Origin: Clostridium sp.
Lineage (GTDB): Bacteria; Bacillota; Clostridia; Clostridiales; Clostridiaceae
DNA length: 64,000 nt
Assembly: GCF_018372875.1 (NCBI RefSeq)
Contig: NZ_JAHAIF010000012.1
Location: 4,652-68,651, forward strand
Direction of reading: 5' to 3'
The position numbers and the translations under genes are program-made. How positions within the stretch are numbered: the first letter of the stretch is position 1; every line of letters begins with the position of its first letter. This document shows, piece after piece, positions 48,440-61,628 of this stretch. A model generated the notes under the pieces. That model saw only the letters and a program-made list of their open reading frames with translations, was not told where the DNA came from and ran no database searches.

Positions 48440-48479
48440 AAAAATCCCCCCTAAATCTTTAATCTTTTGTGTTTTAAAA

Positions 48480-48505
48480 GAGCATAGTAGTGTCTTACTA
48501 TGCTC
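48480..48505 (-). terminator. Terminator of glnS
   Basis: Stem GAGCATAGTA (48480-48489) with TACTATGCTC (48496-48505), followed on the minus strand by TTTT. Confidence 0.8.
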
Positions 48506-48514
48506 ATATTTTAA

Positions 48515-50176
48515 CTATTTATTTAATTTAAAAGAACTCTTTAATGATACTATTCTATTAAATACTAAATTATCAGTACTAGAATCCTTGGAGTCTACAT
48601 TAAAGTATCCATGTCTAAATAATTGATATTTCTCTTGAGCTTTAGCATCTTTAACTGATGGTTCAATAAATCCTTTTAAAACTGTTAAAGAGTTAGGATT
48701 TATTTGTTCTAAGAAGTGTTTTCCTTCATTTTCTTCTACATCATCAAGTATAAGAGGTTCATATAATCTAAATTCAGCTGGAATAGCAGTTTTAGCATTT
48801 ACCCAGTGAATAGTTCCTTTTACCTTTCTTCCTGTAAATCCGCTACCACTCTTAGTTTCTGGATCATAAGTACAATGGATTTCAGTTACATTTCCTTCTT
48901 CATCTTTAATTACATCAGTGCATTTAACGAAGTATGCGCCCTTAAGTCTAACTTCATTTCCAGGGAATAGTCTGAAGTACTTCTTAACTGGAACTTCCAT
49001 AAAATCTTCTCTTTCAATGTAAAGTTCTCTAGAGAATTCTACTTGTCTAGTACCTGCAGATTCATCATTAGGGTTATTTTCTATTTCAAGTATTTCAGAT
49101 TGTCCTTCAGGGTAATTAGTAATTACTAATTTTAATGGGTCAAGAACAGCCATTGCTCTTGTAGCTGTTGGGTTTAAATCTTCTCTAATAAAATATTCAA
49201 GCATTTGTTCATCAACTACTGAAGATGCTTTTGCAACTCCAATTGCTGAACAGAAATTTCTAATAGATGCAGGGGTATATCCTTTTCTTCTTAACCCAGC
49301 TATAGTAGGCATTCTTGGATCGTCCCATCCATCAACAATACCTTCATCAACAAGAAGTTTAAGTTTTCTCTTACTCATAACTGTATTTGTAAGATTTAAT
49401 CTTGCAAACTCAATTTGTCTTGGAGTAGATTCCATTTCACATTCTTTAACTACCCAATCATAAAGTGGTCTGTGATCTTCAAATTCTAATGTACAGATAG
49501 AGTGAGTTATTCCTTCTATAGCATCTTCTATAGGATGTGCAAAATCGTACATAGGATAAATACACCATTTATCACCTGTATTATGATGAACAGAGTGAGA
49601 TATTCTATAGATTATTGGATCTCTCATATTAATGTTAGGAGAAGACATATCTATTTTTGCTCTTAGAACTTTTTTTCCGTCTTCAAATTCACCATTTTTC
49701 ATTCTTTCTAGAAGATCTAAGTTTTCTTCAACACTTCTGTTTCTATAAGGACTCTCTTTTCCAGGAGCAGTTAAGCTTCCTCTATAGTCCTTCATTTCTT
49801 CTGGAGTTAAATCACATACGTAAGCTTTTCCCTTCTTTATAAGAAGTTGAGCTTTCTCGTACATAATATCGAAGTAATTAGAAGCAAAAAGTAGTTCATC
49901 CCAATCGAATCCTAACCACTTTACATCTTCTTTAATTGATTCAACATATTCTGTGTCTTCTTTTATTGGATTAGTATCGTCAAATCTAAGATTTGTTTTA
50001 CCATTAAACTCATCTGCCAATTGGAAGTTTAAGCAGATTGATTTTGCGTGACCTATATGTAGGTAGCCATTTGGTTCTGGTGGAAAACGTGTAATTATTT
50101 CTTTGTGTTTTCCAGATTCTAAATCGTCTATTACTATGTTTCTAATAAAATTAGATGAGTTGATTTCGTTTGCCAT
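48515..50176 (-). CDS. glnS: Glutaminyl-tRNA synthetase
   Basis: A 553-residue class I synthetase charging tRNA-Gln directly. HIGH motif is [23 protein letters not shown] is [12 protein letters not shown], and the C-terminal half has the two beta-barrel anticodon domains ([40 protein letters not shown], quoted as separate pieces). Length is like E. coli GlnRS. Most Firmicutes use GatCAB amidation instead; GlnRS in clostridia is usually seen as a horizontally gained gene. GGAGAGGG precedes the ATG. Confidence 0.96.
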   Translation of the reverse strand: MANEINSSNFIRNIVIDDLESGKHKEIITRFPPEPNGYLHIGHAKSICLNFQLADEFNGKTNLRFDDTNPIKEDTEYVESIKEDVKWLGFDWDELLFASNYFDIMYEKAQLLIKKGKAYVCDLTPEEMKDYRGSLTAPGKESPYRNRSVEENLDLLERMKNGEFEDGKKVLRAKIDMSSPNINMRDPIIYRISHSVHHNTGDKWCIYPMYDFAHPIEDAIEGITHSICTLEFEDHRPLYDWVVKECEMESTPRQIEFARLNLTNTVMSKRKLKLLVDEGIVDGWDDPRMPTIAGLRRKGYTPASIRNFCSAIGVAKASSVVDEQMLEYFIREDLNPTATRAMAVLDPLKLVITNYPEGQSEILEIENNPNDESAGTRQVEFSRELYIEREDFMEVPVKKYFRLFPGNEVRLKGAYFVKCTDVIKDEEGNVTEIHCTYDPETKSGSGFTGRKVKGTIHWVNAKTAIPAEFRLYEPLILDDVEENEGKHFLEQINPNSLTVLKGFIEPSVKDAKAQEKYQLFRHGYFNVDSKDSSTDNLVFNRIVSLKSSFKLNK

Positions 50177-50283
50177 AATATTTACCCTCTCCTAATGTAT
50201 TTATCTTAATTATATTTATTTACTTTTACCTTTAATTTTAATCTAATATATAAAAAAAATAAAGTAACTATTGATTTTTAAAG

Positions 50284-50349
50284 AAAAAAATAGTACTAAT
50301 ATGTGCAAAATGAAGATAATTATATTATTATCACACATAAGTACTATTT
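50284..50349 (-). terminator. Terminator of the permuted papain-like gene
   Basis: On the minus strand AAATAGTACTTATGTGTG pairs with CACATATTAGTACTATTT (one mismatch/bulge), 26-nt loop, then T-run. Confidence 0.7.
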
Positions 50350-50356
50350 ATATTTG

Positions 50357-50917
50357 TCATATTAATGCAACTTGAGTTTCAATAGAGAAATCTAGTTCAT
50401 TTATAAAACCTTCATAGACTAAGGTTTTGTTTGGTATATTCAATAAGTCAGTAGGACTAGTTAATTCAGGTATCTTTGGACTATGCCATATATTACTTTG
50501 CTTCAGAAGAGTTGTTATGAATTGGGAACAGAAGTAGTGTTTGTCTCTATGTATTGGCTTGTCCATTAATACTCCGAAAAGTCCTATAAAGTTATATCTA
50601 TAATTTATATCAGAATCAAAAAATGATTTGATTTCTTTTTCTAAGTCAAGAAACTGCTTTTCTGTTATTTCTAGTTGGTAGATTAAGCAACGTGCATTTG
50701 GAGACTTCTTAAAAACTCCTGTATAGATATTTTCAGTTGTTAAACCACCCGAAAAAGGATTATCTGGATCTAATCTTCCAAAGGAATACATTGTTCTAAA
50801 AGATGAATCTAAACTTATTGAAACATGAGTGTATTTAGTTTGTGTAACAAATCCGATTGAACGAGATAACCAAGTGCCTGTCCTAGAAAAAACTAAGTAT
50901 ATGGACTTTTTGCTCAT
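50357..50917 (-). CDS. Permuted papain-like amidase/hydrolase (YiiX/YaeF type)
   Basis: A 186-residue protein in the permuted NlpC/P60 fold: the catalytic His is near the N-terminus (YTHVSISLD) and the nucleophile Cys near the middle-end (HYFCSQFITTLLKQ), reversed relative to papain. It opens with YLVFSRTGTWLSRSIGFVTQ, typical of the clostridial branch. No signal peptide. Family members act on amide or ester bonds of peptidoglycan or lipids; substrate unknown. It is 68 bp downstream of the lipoprotein gene on the same strand. Confidence 0.78.
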   Translation of the reverse strand: MSKKSIYLVFSRTGTWLSRSIGFVTQTKYTHVSISLDSSFRTMYSFGRLDPDNPFSGGLTTENIYTGVFKKSPNARCLIYQLEITEKQFLDLEKEIKSFFDSDINYRYNFIGLFGVLMDKPIHRDKHYFCSQFITTLLKQSNIWHSPKIPELTSPTDLLNIPNKTLVYEGFINELDFSIETQVALI

Positions 50918-50985
50918 AAGAGTATTCTCCTTTTGTCAATTTATAAGATAATTATATATTTAAACTATAGGAAAATCTATAAAAA

Positions 50986-51438
50986 TTAATTGGTAGAATT
51001 AGCTTTTTCAAGTTTATCTGAAGAAAGGTACAATTCATATACCTTATGATTTTCATCACCTTCTTTGAAAGCTACAGATACTCTAACCTCTTCTTCCTCA
51101 TCAGAAAATTTTGTGTTATATATGGAAAAGTTATAGCCGTTTCTTTTTTCTCCATAATCAAATTCTAGTGATTCGAATACTCCAACTGTAGTGATTAAAA
51201 TTGCGCTTTCTTTTTGAAAGGTAGCATAATCATAAGATTCTTTCATATCGTCACTTAAGTGCTTTGAGAATGTATTATAATCATTATTGCTTAAAGCAGT
51301 TAAAACAGTTGATAATACTTCATCACTATATGAATTTATCTCACTATAATCTAGCTTTTTTACACAACCAATAAAAATAGAAGGAATAAAGAGTAGTAAT
51401 AGGGATATAGAAAATAATTTCTTTTTCAATAGTTTCAT
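50986..51438 (-). CDS. DUF3887-type lipoprotein
   Basis: A 150-residue exported lipoprotein. The signal peptide KKKLFSISLLLLFIPSIFIGC ends at lipobox Cys25 (amino acids FIGC; shown in part). The mature domain resembles DUF3887 (EVLSTVLTALSNNDYNTFSKHLSDDMKESY), an NTF2-like fold of unknown function often found as surface lipoproteins in Firmicutes. GGAGATG ribosome site. Divergent from the DUF554 gene. Confidence 0.82.
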   Translation of the reverse strand: MKLLKKKLFSISLLLLFIPSIFIGCVKKLDYSEINSYSDEVLSTVLTALSNNDYNTFSKHLSDDMKESYDYATFQKESAILITTVGVFESLEFDYGEKRNGYNFSIYNTKFSDEEEEVRVSVAFKEGDENHKVYELYLSSDKLEKANSTN

Positions 51439-51569
51439 CTCCTTGCGCTAATAAATAAACTATAATTTCATTTTAATATAAATAATAATATTTATGACAA
51501 GAATTTATAAAAATAATTTTGTGGTAAAATATAGTATAAATATAAAAGGTTGTAGTATGGAGGTGGAGA

Positions 51570-52247
51570 ATGTTAGGAACAGTAGTTAATTGCGGAACAA
51601 TAATACTAGGTTGCATTGTAGGATTAGTAGTTAAGGGGAGATTAAAAGAAAAAGTTAGTACAACAATAATGAACGGACTAGCTTTGTGTGTTTTATACAT
51701 AGGAATATCAGGAGCACTAAAAGGAGAAAATACTCTTCAGATGATAATTTCTGTAGGGGTTGGAGCTCTTATAGGTGAGTTAATTGATATTGACAAAGGA
51801 TTGAAAAGAGTAGGAGATTATTTAGAAAGTAAAATTAATAAAGGTAATGGAGAAAAATCAATATCTGAAGGTTTTGTAACAGCAAGCTTACTATTTTGTG
51901 TTGGTGCTATGGCTATAGTAGGATCTTTAGAAAGTGGTCTTCAAGGTAATCATACAACTTTATATGCTAAATCAATATTAGATGGAATATCTTCAATAAT
52001 ATTTACATCAACTCTAGGAATAGGAGTTATGTTTTCTGCTGTAGCTGTTTTAATATATCAAGGTGGTATTACACTTTGTGCAGGAATTCTTGGAGGGATA
52101 TTAAGTACAGTAGTTATAGGAAATATGTCCGCCGTAGGTAGTTTGTTAATAGTAGGTCTTGGGCTAAATATGCTAGGGGTTACAAAGATTAAGGTGGCTA
52201 ATCTTTTACCAGCTATATTTATTCCAATAATATTCGGAATCTTTTAA
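51570..52247 (+). CDS. DUF554 membrane protein
   Basis: A 225-residue protein with about six hydrophobic helices. It matches the DUF554 (YqgA) pattern: MLGTVVNCGTIILGCIVG, GALIGELIDID, FCVGAMAIVGSLESGLQG and GLGLNMLGVTKIKVANLLPA. Transport or other activity is unknown. Start ATG at 51570 with GGAGGTGG upstream. It precedes pcrA by 75 bp, with a separate extended -10 between. Confidence 0.9.
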   Translation: MLGTVVNCGTIILGCIVGLVVKGRLKEKVSTTIMNGLALCVLYIGISGALKGENTLQMIISVGVGALIGELIDIDKGLKRVGDYLESKINKGNGEKSISEGFVTASLLFCVGAMAIVGSLESGLQGNHTTLYAKSILDGISSIIFTSTLGIGVMFSAVAVLIYQGGITLCAGILGGILSTVVIGNMSAVGSLLIVGLGLNMLGVTKIKVANLLPAIFIPIIFGIF

Positions 52248-52283
52248 GAAAATGGGGAAAGATATAAATAAGAACATATGTTG

Positions 52284-52292
52284 TGTTATAAT
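52284..52292 (+). promoter_or_regulatory. Extended -10 promoter of pcrA-ligA
   Basis: TGTTATAAT (TG at 52284-52285, TATAAT at 52287-52292), 31 bp before pcrA. Confidence 0.55.
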
Positions 52293-52322
52293 GGTTGAGA
52301 ATTAGGAAGGAGGAATTTAATT

Positions 52323-56584
<4,262 letters not shown>

Positions 56585-56585
56585 A

Positions 56586-56855
56586 ATGAAAAAAATAATT
56601 AATTTATTAAGTTTAGTATCAGCTATAATAACTTGTGGATTAATAGTATGTACACTTATGACATCTTATCAGTTTTTCTATGTAGGGCAAGTATTTAATT
56701 CTTATATGCCAATACAAGTTGGATCAGCAGTAACTATGGCGTTGCTTGCATTAAGATTTTGGGTAAATGAGAATGGTGGTAAGAGGATAACATATTCAGC
56801 TATAAGTATTTTAATTAGTTTAATTCTTATATTTTCAATTTCATTAGTAAAGTAG
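56586..56855 (+). CDS. Small membrane protein of unknown function
   Basis: An 89-residue protein with three hydrophobic segments (about 4-24, 42-60 and 68-88). It begins 1 nt after the ligA stop without a ribosome site of its own, implying translation coupling. I do not recognise a family. The terminator of the pcrA-ligA unit follows directly after its stop. Confidence 0.75.
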   Translation: MKKIINLLSLVSAIITCGLIVCTLMTSYQFFYVGQVFNSYMPIQVGSAVTMALLALRFWVNENGGKRITYSAISILISLILIFSISLVK

Positions 56856-56890
56856 GAAGAAGCTGCTGGAAGGCAGCTTCTTCTATTTTT
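56856..56890 (+). terminator. Terminator of pcrA-ligA
   Basis: Perfect 11-bp stem GAAGAAGCTGC (56856-56866) with GCAGCTTCTTC (56873-56883), 6-nt loop, T-rich tail. Confidence 0.92.
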
Positions 56891-57021
56891 GTTCTTTAGA
56901 AAATTATACTTACAATTAATTTTTACTAAAGTTTATTTGCTCTTAAAGAATAAAATATATAAATATATAAAGTTAAGAACATAAAAATATATAAACATAT
57001 AAATATGTGAACAAAAAAATA

Positions 57022-57056
57022 AAAAATCATACATGCATGTAGCGTGTATGATTTTT
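57022..57056. terminator. Terminator of the minus-strand membrane gene
   Basis: AAAAATCATACA (57022-57033) with TGTATGATTTTT (57045-57056), A/T-run on both sides, immediately downstream of the minus-strand stop codon. Confidence 0.8.
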
Positions 57057-57060
57057 CTAT

Positions 57061-57372
57061 TTAAAGTTCGCTTGTTTTATCTTTTCTATCGAAGTCCTTA
57101 ATGTTATCAATATTAGATATATCTTCATTTTCTACGCCAAAGAAATCCATAAAGTCAGAAGTTATTAGGTCAGCTTTATTATCTGTTATAGAATTGCTTT
57201 GGTTTTGAGATAAGAAGTCTAGCTTTTGATAGATCTTTTCTAATATGTAATTCTTGTATTTTAATTGACGATAAGCTTTTAAGGCTATGATAAATAACCA
57301 TATACCAATGAACATAAATGTTGCCATAAAGATTATCGCAACTACACAACTTGCACCAAATAATATAGACAT
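57061..57372 (-). CDS. Bitopic membrane protein of unknown function
   Basis: A 103-residue protein with one long N-terminal membrane helix (about 5-32) followed by a charged cytoplasmic tail (YRQLKYKNYILEKIYQKLDF and an acidic stretch). GGAGG before the ATG supports translation. No family recognised; single-gene unit between two terminators. Confidence 0.7.
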   Translation of the reverse strand: MSILFGASCVVAIIFMATFMFIGIWLFIIALKAYRQLKYKNYILEKIYQKLDFLSQNQSNSITDNKADLITSDFMDFFGVENEDISNIDNIKDFDRKDKTSEL

Positions 57373-57514
57373 AGCATAACCTCCTGAATAAATATATTAT
57401 AATTATAGCACATAAAATAAATATTTATTATTAAAGTTAATATTAAAAAAGTGATTATTAGATATTATTCATGGATATAATCATAGATACTTGATGAGTT
57501 AAGGAGGGAGATAT

Positions 57515-59011
57515 ATGAAGAAAGTCATTGTCCCTTTAATTGTGGGAATTTTTATAATAATATTTGTTTTAGGATTTGTTGAAGTAGATAATACAGATAC
57601 CTCTGTTAGCTCAGACACTATAGTTTATAGTGTTACTAGTATAGCGAACAATTTAGAAAAGGTTACTGGATTATCAAAGCGAGAAGAGGATATTATTTGT
57701 GCAACTAGTAAGGGGTTAATAAAAAAAGACTCAAAGGGAGAGATTGTTTCTGAATTAGCAAAAGAGATAAAAGTAAAAGATGATGGAATAGAATATGAAT
57801 TTATATTAAATAATAATATATATTGGAGTAATGGGGATAAAATTACCCCTGATGATATAAAAGGGTTTTTTAAAGAGTTAATAAAGTCAGAAGATGAAGA
57901 AAATATAAAAGCGTTATTAGATGTTTATGGTGCAAAAGCCTTTAGGGATGGAAAAGGATCTTTTGATAAAGGAGTTGCAATAACAACAGGAGATAATTCC
58001 GTTAAAATAAGATTAAATAAAAAGAACGATGAATTCTTAGATGACCTTACTAAACCTCAATATAGAATAAGAAAATTATTGCCTGTTTGGGGCAATATAA
58101 AGGATACATATAATGAACTAGTTTATAGTGGAGATTATATGATTACGGCTTTTGATGACAATAAGGTGACTTTATCAAAAAATAAATGGGGGGAAGGTCC
58201 AAGTACTATAGATTTAGTTAAAGATGATAATGAGGAATTAGCTATGGCATCTTTTGAGATAGGAAAGAGAGATATAGTTATCAACCCTCCAAATAGTCAG
58301 CTAGAAAAGTTAAAGAATGAAAATAAGCTAGTAACATTTTCATCTGATGAAGGGTATTATTTATCTATAAATAGCAATGAAGATGGATTACCTTTGTCTT
58401 CTAGAAGAGAAATATATAAACATATTTATAGAGCAACCGATGAATTTATGGATATCAATCCAGAAAGAGTAGAGTCAGCTGAGGGTAGTTATTTTAGAGA
58501 GGATAAAGAAGATTTAACTAAGCTTCAAACAAGGAAAGTAAGTATTAATCAAAATGGAGGTTTAGAAAAAATAGAGTCTTTAACCTTATTAGCAGAAGAT
58601 TCAGATGAGAGTAGAGATTTATGCAAGTTCTTAGTAACTTGGTTTAAAGATAATCTTTCTATTAATCTAAAATATTCTCTTGTTAAAGCTGAAGATTTAG
58701 AGGATTTAGATTTATTGAAAAGATATGATATGGTTCTTATAAATATTGAATCTAATTCAAATGAAAAAAAAGAATTCTATACAGAGTTATCTGCTTTTTT
58801 TAACGATAATGAAAAGTTAATTTTAGAAGAGGAAATAAATGATGACTCTAAAGAATTTAAAAACATAGAAGAGAAGTTGTTTAATGATTGTACTATAATT
58901 CCTGTAATGTTTTCCAATGAGAACATTGCTGTATCAAGTAAGGTGAGCAACATTAGTGTTGATGGGAATGGAAATATAGAATTCTCTAGTATTGGAAATA
59001 AGGAAAATTAA
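57515..59011 (+). CDS. Membrane-anchored solute-binding protein (SBP family 5)
   Basis: A 498-residue extracellular protein related to oligopeptide/nickel-binding SBPs. An N-terminal hydrophobic segment (VIVPLIVGIFIIIFVLGFV) works as signal or anchor; there is no lipobox Cys. The family region YWSNGDKITPDDIKGFFKEL matches the usual WSDG-TA-DV motif. Domain II repeats (EIYKHIYRA, SLTLLAEDSDESRDLCKFL) are weaker. No ABC permease or ATPase genes lie nearby, so it is an orphan; ligand unknown. GGAGGGAG ribosome site. Confidence 0.8.
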   Translation: MKKVIVPLIVGIFIIIFVLGFVEVDNTDTSVSSDTIVYSVTSIANNLEKVTGLSKREEDIICATSKGLIKKDSKGEIVSELAKEIKVKDDGIEYEFILNNNIYWSNGDKITPDDIKGFFKELIKSEDEENIKALLDVYGAKAFRDGKGSFDKGVAITTGDNSVKIRLNKKNDEFLDDLTKPQYRIRKLLPVWGNIKDTYNELVYSGDYMITAFDDNKVTLSKNKWGEGPSTIDLVKDDNEELAMASFEIGKRDIVINPPNSQLEKLKNENKLVTFSSDEGYYLSINSNEDGLPLSSRREIYKHIYRATDEFMDINPERVESAEGSYFREDKEDLTKLQTRKVSINQNGGLEKIESLTLLAEDSDESRDLCKFLVTWFKDNLSINLKYSLVKAEDLEDLDLLKRYDMVLINIESNSNEKKEFYTELSAFFNDNEKLILEEEINDDSKEFKNIEEKLFNDCTIIPVMFSNENIAVSSKVSNISVDGNGNIEFSSIGNKEN

Positions 59012-59038
59012 GAGCTGGAATTAATCCAGCTCTTTTGT
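59010..59038. terminator. Bidirectional terminator after the SBP gene
   Basis: AAGAGCTGG (59010-59018) with CCAGCTCTT (59026-59034). It serves the plus-strand SBP gene and overlaps the last codons of the convergent 506-residue minus-strand gene. Confidence 0.8.
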
Positions 59039-60541
59039 TTCATCAAGTGCTTCTTCTATGATATCATCCTTGTCTGAGTCTAATATATCTTCAGTAATTG
59101 TTATTGGTTCTTCTTCCCTTACAGGAGAAAGGTTAATCTCGTCTTTAAAATTCATTTCATTTATTACATCGTTATTTAAATAATGTATCAAAATAAAGAA
59201 AATTAGCATATTTTTACTACTATCAAATGTATCTTTAGATCGGCTAAATGAGTTTTTCTTTTTAGAATAAGTAATAGATTTGGTAAAAATAGGTGCCATA
59301 CCTGAACTTTCTGGAGTTGGTAAATTAGGCATTCTAAAGAAACTTTCATCTAGCATATCTGCAGATTTTAATGATAATCCACGGTAACGTTCTGTTTCGT
59401 CTAAAGTAGGTGCTTCTGGCCAACTTAATATAAGATTAGAATTTATGAAATATTTTCTATATAAATTAGATATCATATTTTTATGTTCTAATTGATTATC
59501 TGAATTCCTCGAGTGTAAAAGTATAGCCAAAAAGTAGAAGCATATTTCAAAAGAAGAATATTTTACTTCTTTTTTGTCTGTCAACTTTAAAAAGATTCCT
59601 TTTTCACTATCATAAAGTCCTTCTAACTTATAAAGAATTTCTTCAGATTTTTCACTAAATGAAATAATGTTAGTATGCTTATATGAGTCTTTTAAAGCAA
59701 TAGCAAAAAGTGAACAGCTATCTAATGCTGAAACAAAGTAATCTTTCTCATCAAATTTATTTATTAGGAAATCTGATAAATCTATTATAAGATTTTTACA
59801 TTTTTCTTCTTTTGAGAATTCATAGAATACATTAAATGATAATAGGATTTTACATCCTTCCTCAAAAGAAAGGTTATATAATGCATCCTTAAAGTCATCA
59901 AACATTTCTAATATTTGAAGAGAAAAGTTTCTATAGTCATCACTTATAGGATCATCAGGATTGTAAAGAGAATAAAGATAATATGCATTCATCATAAAAG
60001 CTTGATCTGAAAAGTTGAATTTTTTATCTTTATCTATTAGGTTATATCCCTTTGAAGTTCCTTCTGATAAATTTTTTTTCTCTACAAAAACTCCCTCAGA
60101 GTTTCTTAAGTTCTCGTAATAAAAGCTAAGCTGTTCTTTCGCTAGGTACTTATAAGGATTTTCTAGTGAATCAGATCTACGTGTACCTTTATTATAATTG
60201 CTATAGTAGTTACTTAATTCTAAGATACTTAAGGTCATTAATGCATTTGTAGCAGGAATTATATCTTTCTTAAATGTATCCTCATCAAATCCATGAGATG
60301 TTTTGTTATGAATAAATACTGGAGATGATTTCCTGTACAGGCATATTAGTGGAGAAAAGTTGTTTAATATGCTAATATCATTATTAGAAGATTTTTTTGA
60401 TGACCTAAATGAGGTGGTTATCCCACACTTAGAGTTAAGCACTATAGTTTTTATAGCTTCTTTTGAAAGATGAAAAAGTTGACCACTTATATCATTTTGA
60501 GAAAGACTATTCATTCTGAAAAATGGTCCTATATATCTCAA
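59021..60541 (-). CDS. Unrecognised 506-residue protein
   Basis: A mainly helical, soluble-looking protein that I cannot place in a family. The start is taken as TTG at 60541 (MRYIGPFFRMNSLS), 6 nt after GAGGTG; an ATG-led extension to 60613 would have no ribosome site and run into the next promoter. Residues about 100-400 show helix pairs separated by loops such as GLYDSEKGIFLKL, a layout like alpha/alpha-toroid (six-hairpin) proteins, and WPEAPTLDETERYRGLS; this is only a guess. The last 45 residues are very acidic. No signal peptide. Confidence 0.7.
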   Translation of the reverse strand: MRYIGPFFRMNSLSQNDISGQLFHLSKEAIKTIVLNSKCGITTSFRSSKKSSNNDISILNNFSPLICLYRKSSPVFIHNKTSHGFDEDTFKKDIIPATNALMTLSILELSNYYSNYNKGTRRSDSLENPYKYLAKEQLSFYYENLRNSEGVFVEKKNLSEGTSKGYNLIDKDKKFNFSDQAFMMNAYYLYSLYNPDDPISDDYRNFSLQILEMFDDFKDALYNLSFEEGCKILLSFNVFYEFSKEEKCKNLIIDLSDFLINKFDEKDYFVSALDSCSLFAIALKDSYKHTNIISFSEKSEEILYKLEGLYDSEKGIFLKLTDKKEVKYSSFEICFYFLAILLHSRNSDNQLEHKNMISNLYRKYFINSNLILSWPEAPTLDETERYRGLSLKSADMLDESFFRMPNLPTPESSGMAPIFTKSITYSKKKNSFSRSKDTFDSSKNMLIFFILIHYLNNDVINEMNFKDEINLSPVREEEPITITEDILDSDKDDIIEEALDETKELD

Positions 60542-60632
60542 TTTATTCACCTCATATTTATTATTCTTATTAATTAATATGAGAGAGTTTATAAAATAGT
60601 GCATAAAATCCAAATTAAAGGAGATTTTTTTG

Positions 60633-61610
60633 ATGAAAGAAGGAAAATTAAATTTTGATGATTTAAGAAATATAATTTTAAATAGTAGAAAAGTTAAGAG
60701 GGATGAAGTAACTATAAGAAATGACGTTGGAGAAGATTGCTCTGTTATAAATTTTGGTGATTATGAAGGGATATTTTCAACAGACCCAATTACAGGGGCA
60801 TCAGAAAATGTAGGAAAATTAGCAGTGCATATTAACTGTAATGATATTGCATCTTCTGGGGGAGAACCTGTAGCTTTGTTAGTTACAATTATGGCACCAA
60901 CTTCATCATCATTAGAGGACATAAAGAATATAATGAATGAGATAAGTGAAGAAGCAGCAAAGTTAAATGTGGAAGTAATAGGTGGTCATACAGAAGTAAC
61001 GTCTGCTGTAAATAAGTTAATTGTGTCTATAACTGTTATTGGGAAAAGTTTAAAGGGAACTTCTATTAGTACAGCTGGGGCTAATGAGGAAGATGACATA
61101 ATTATTACTAAATATATTGCATTAGAAGGAAGTTCTATTTTAGCAAATGATTATGAAAATAGATTAAAGCATGTTTTAACAGGTAAGGAATTAGATGAAG
61201 CTAGAGGTTTGATTAATTATATAAGTGTTTTAAGGGAAGGGAAAATTGCTTCTAAGTATAATGTGAGTTCAATGCATGATATAACAGAAGGGGGGCTTTT
61301 AGGAGCACTTTTTGAAGTATCTATGGCTTCTGATAAAGGATTTATTATATATGAAGATAAAATACCTATGCTAGATGTTACAAAAAAAATAGTTAGTGAA
61401 TTTAAAATAAATCCTTTAAGGTTAATTTCTTCTGGAAGTATGTTGATAACTTCTTCTGAAGGAGATAAAGTTGTGGATGCTTTACAAAAAGAAGGGATAA
61501 AAGCAACTATTATTGGAAAAGTAACAAAAAACAAAGGAATTTTAGTATCAAATGGGGTAGAATTAGAGGTAGAAGAACCTAAAAGGGATGAGTTATTTAA
61601 TATAAAATAA
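60633..61610 (+). CDS. AIR synthase (PurM)/HypE-family protein
   Basis: A 325-residue protein with both halves of the AIR-synthase ATP-binding fold: DVGEDCSVINFG, FSTDPITGASENVGKLAVH with NDIASSGGEPVALL, and a C-terminal half with SSMHDITEGGLLGALFEVS and SSGSMLI. This fold is shared by PurM, ThiL, SelD and HypE. It lacks the Cys/Sec active loop of SelD; the closest look is HypE-related stand-alone proteins of clostridia whose substrate is not known. ATG at 60633 is chosen 8 nt after AAAGGAG. It precedes rph by 18 bp. Confidence 0.85.
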   Translation: MKEGKLNFDDLRNIILNSRKVKRDEVTIRNDVGEDCSVINFGDYEGIFSTDPITGASENVGKLAVHINCNDIASSGGEPVALLVTIMAPTSSSLEDIKNIMNEISEEAAKLNVEVIGGHTEVTSAVNKLIVSITVIGKSLKGTSISTAGANEEDDIIITKYIALEGSSILANDYENRLKHVLTGKELDEARGLINYISVLREGKIASKYNVSSMHDITEGGLLGALFEVSMASDKGFIIYEDKIPMLDVTKKIVSEFKINPLRLISSGSMLITSSEGDKVVDALQKEGIKATIIGKVTKNKGILVSNGVELEVEEPKRDELFNIK

Positions 61611-61628
61611 AAGCTAGAAGGTGAAAGA

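Noticed and set aside
56940..57012. AT-rich repeated ATATAAATATATAAA tract as tandem repeat or CRISPR-like array
   Set aside because: Irregular low-complexity sequence without fixed unit length or spacers.
60542..60613. N-terminal extension of the 506-residue protein to 60613
   Set aside because: It would lack a ribosome site and include the GAGGTG site that serves the TTG start at 60541.
60633..61610. selD (selenophosphate synthetase)
   Set aside because: The N-terminal Gly-rich/Cys-Sec loop needed for SelD is absent; only the shared AIR-synthase fold is seen.
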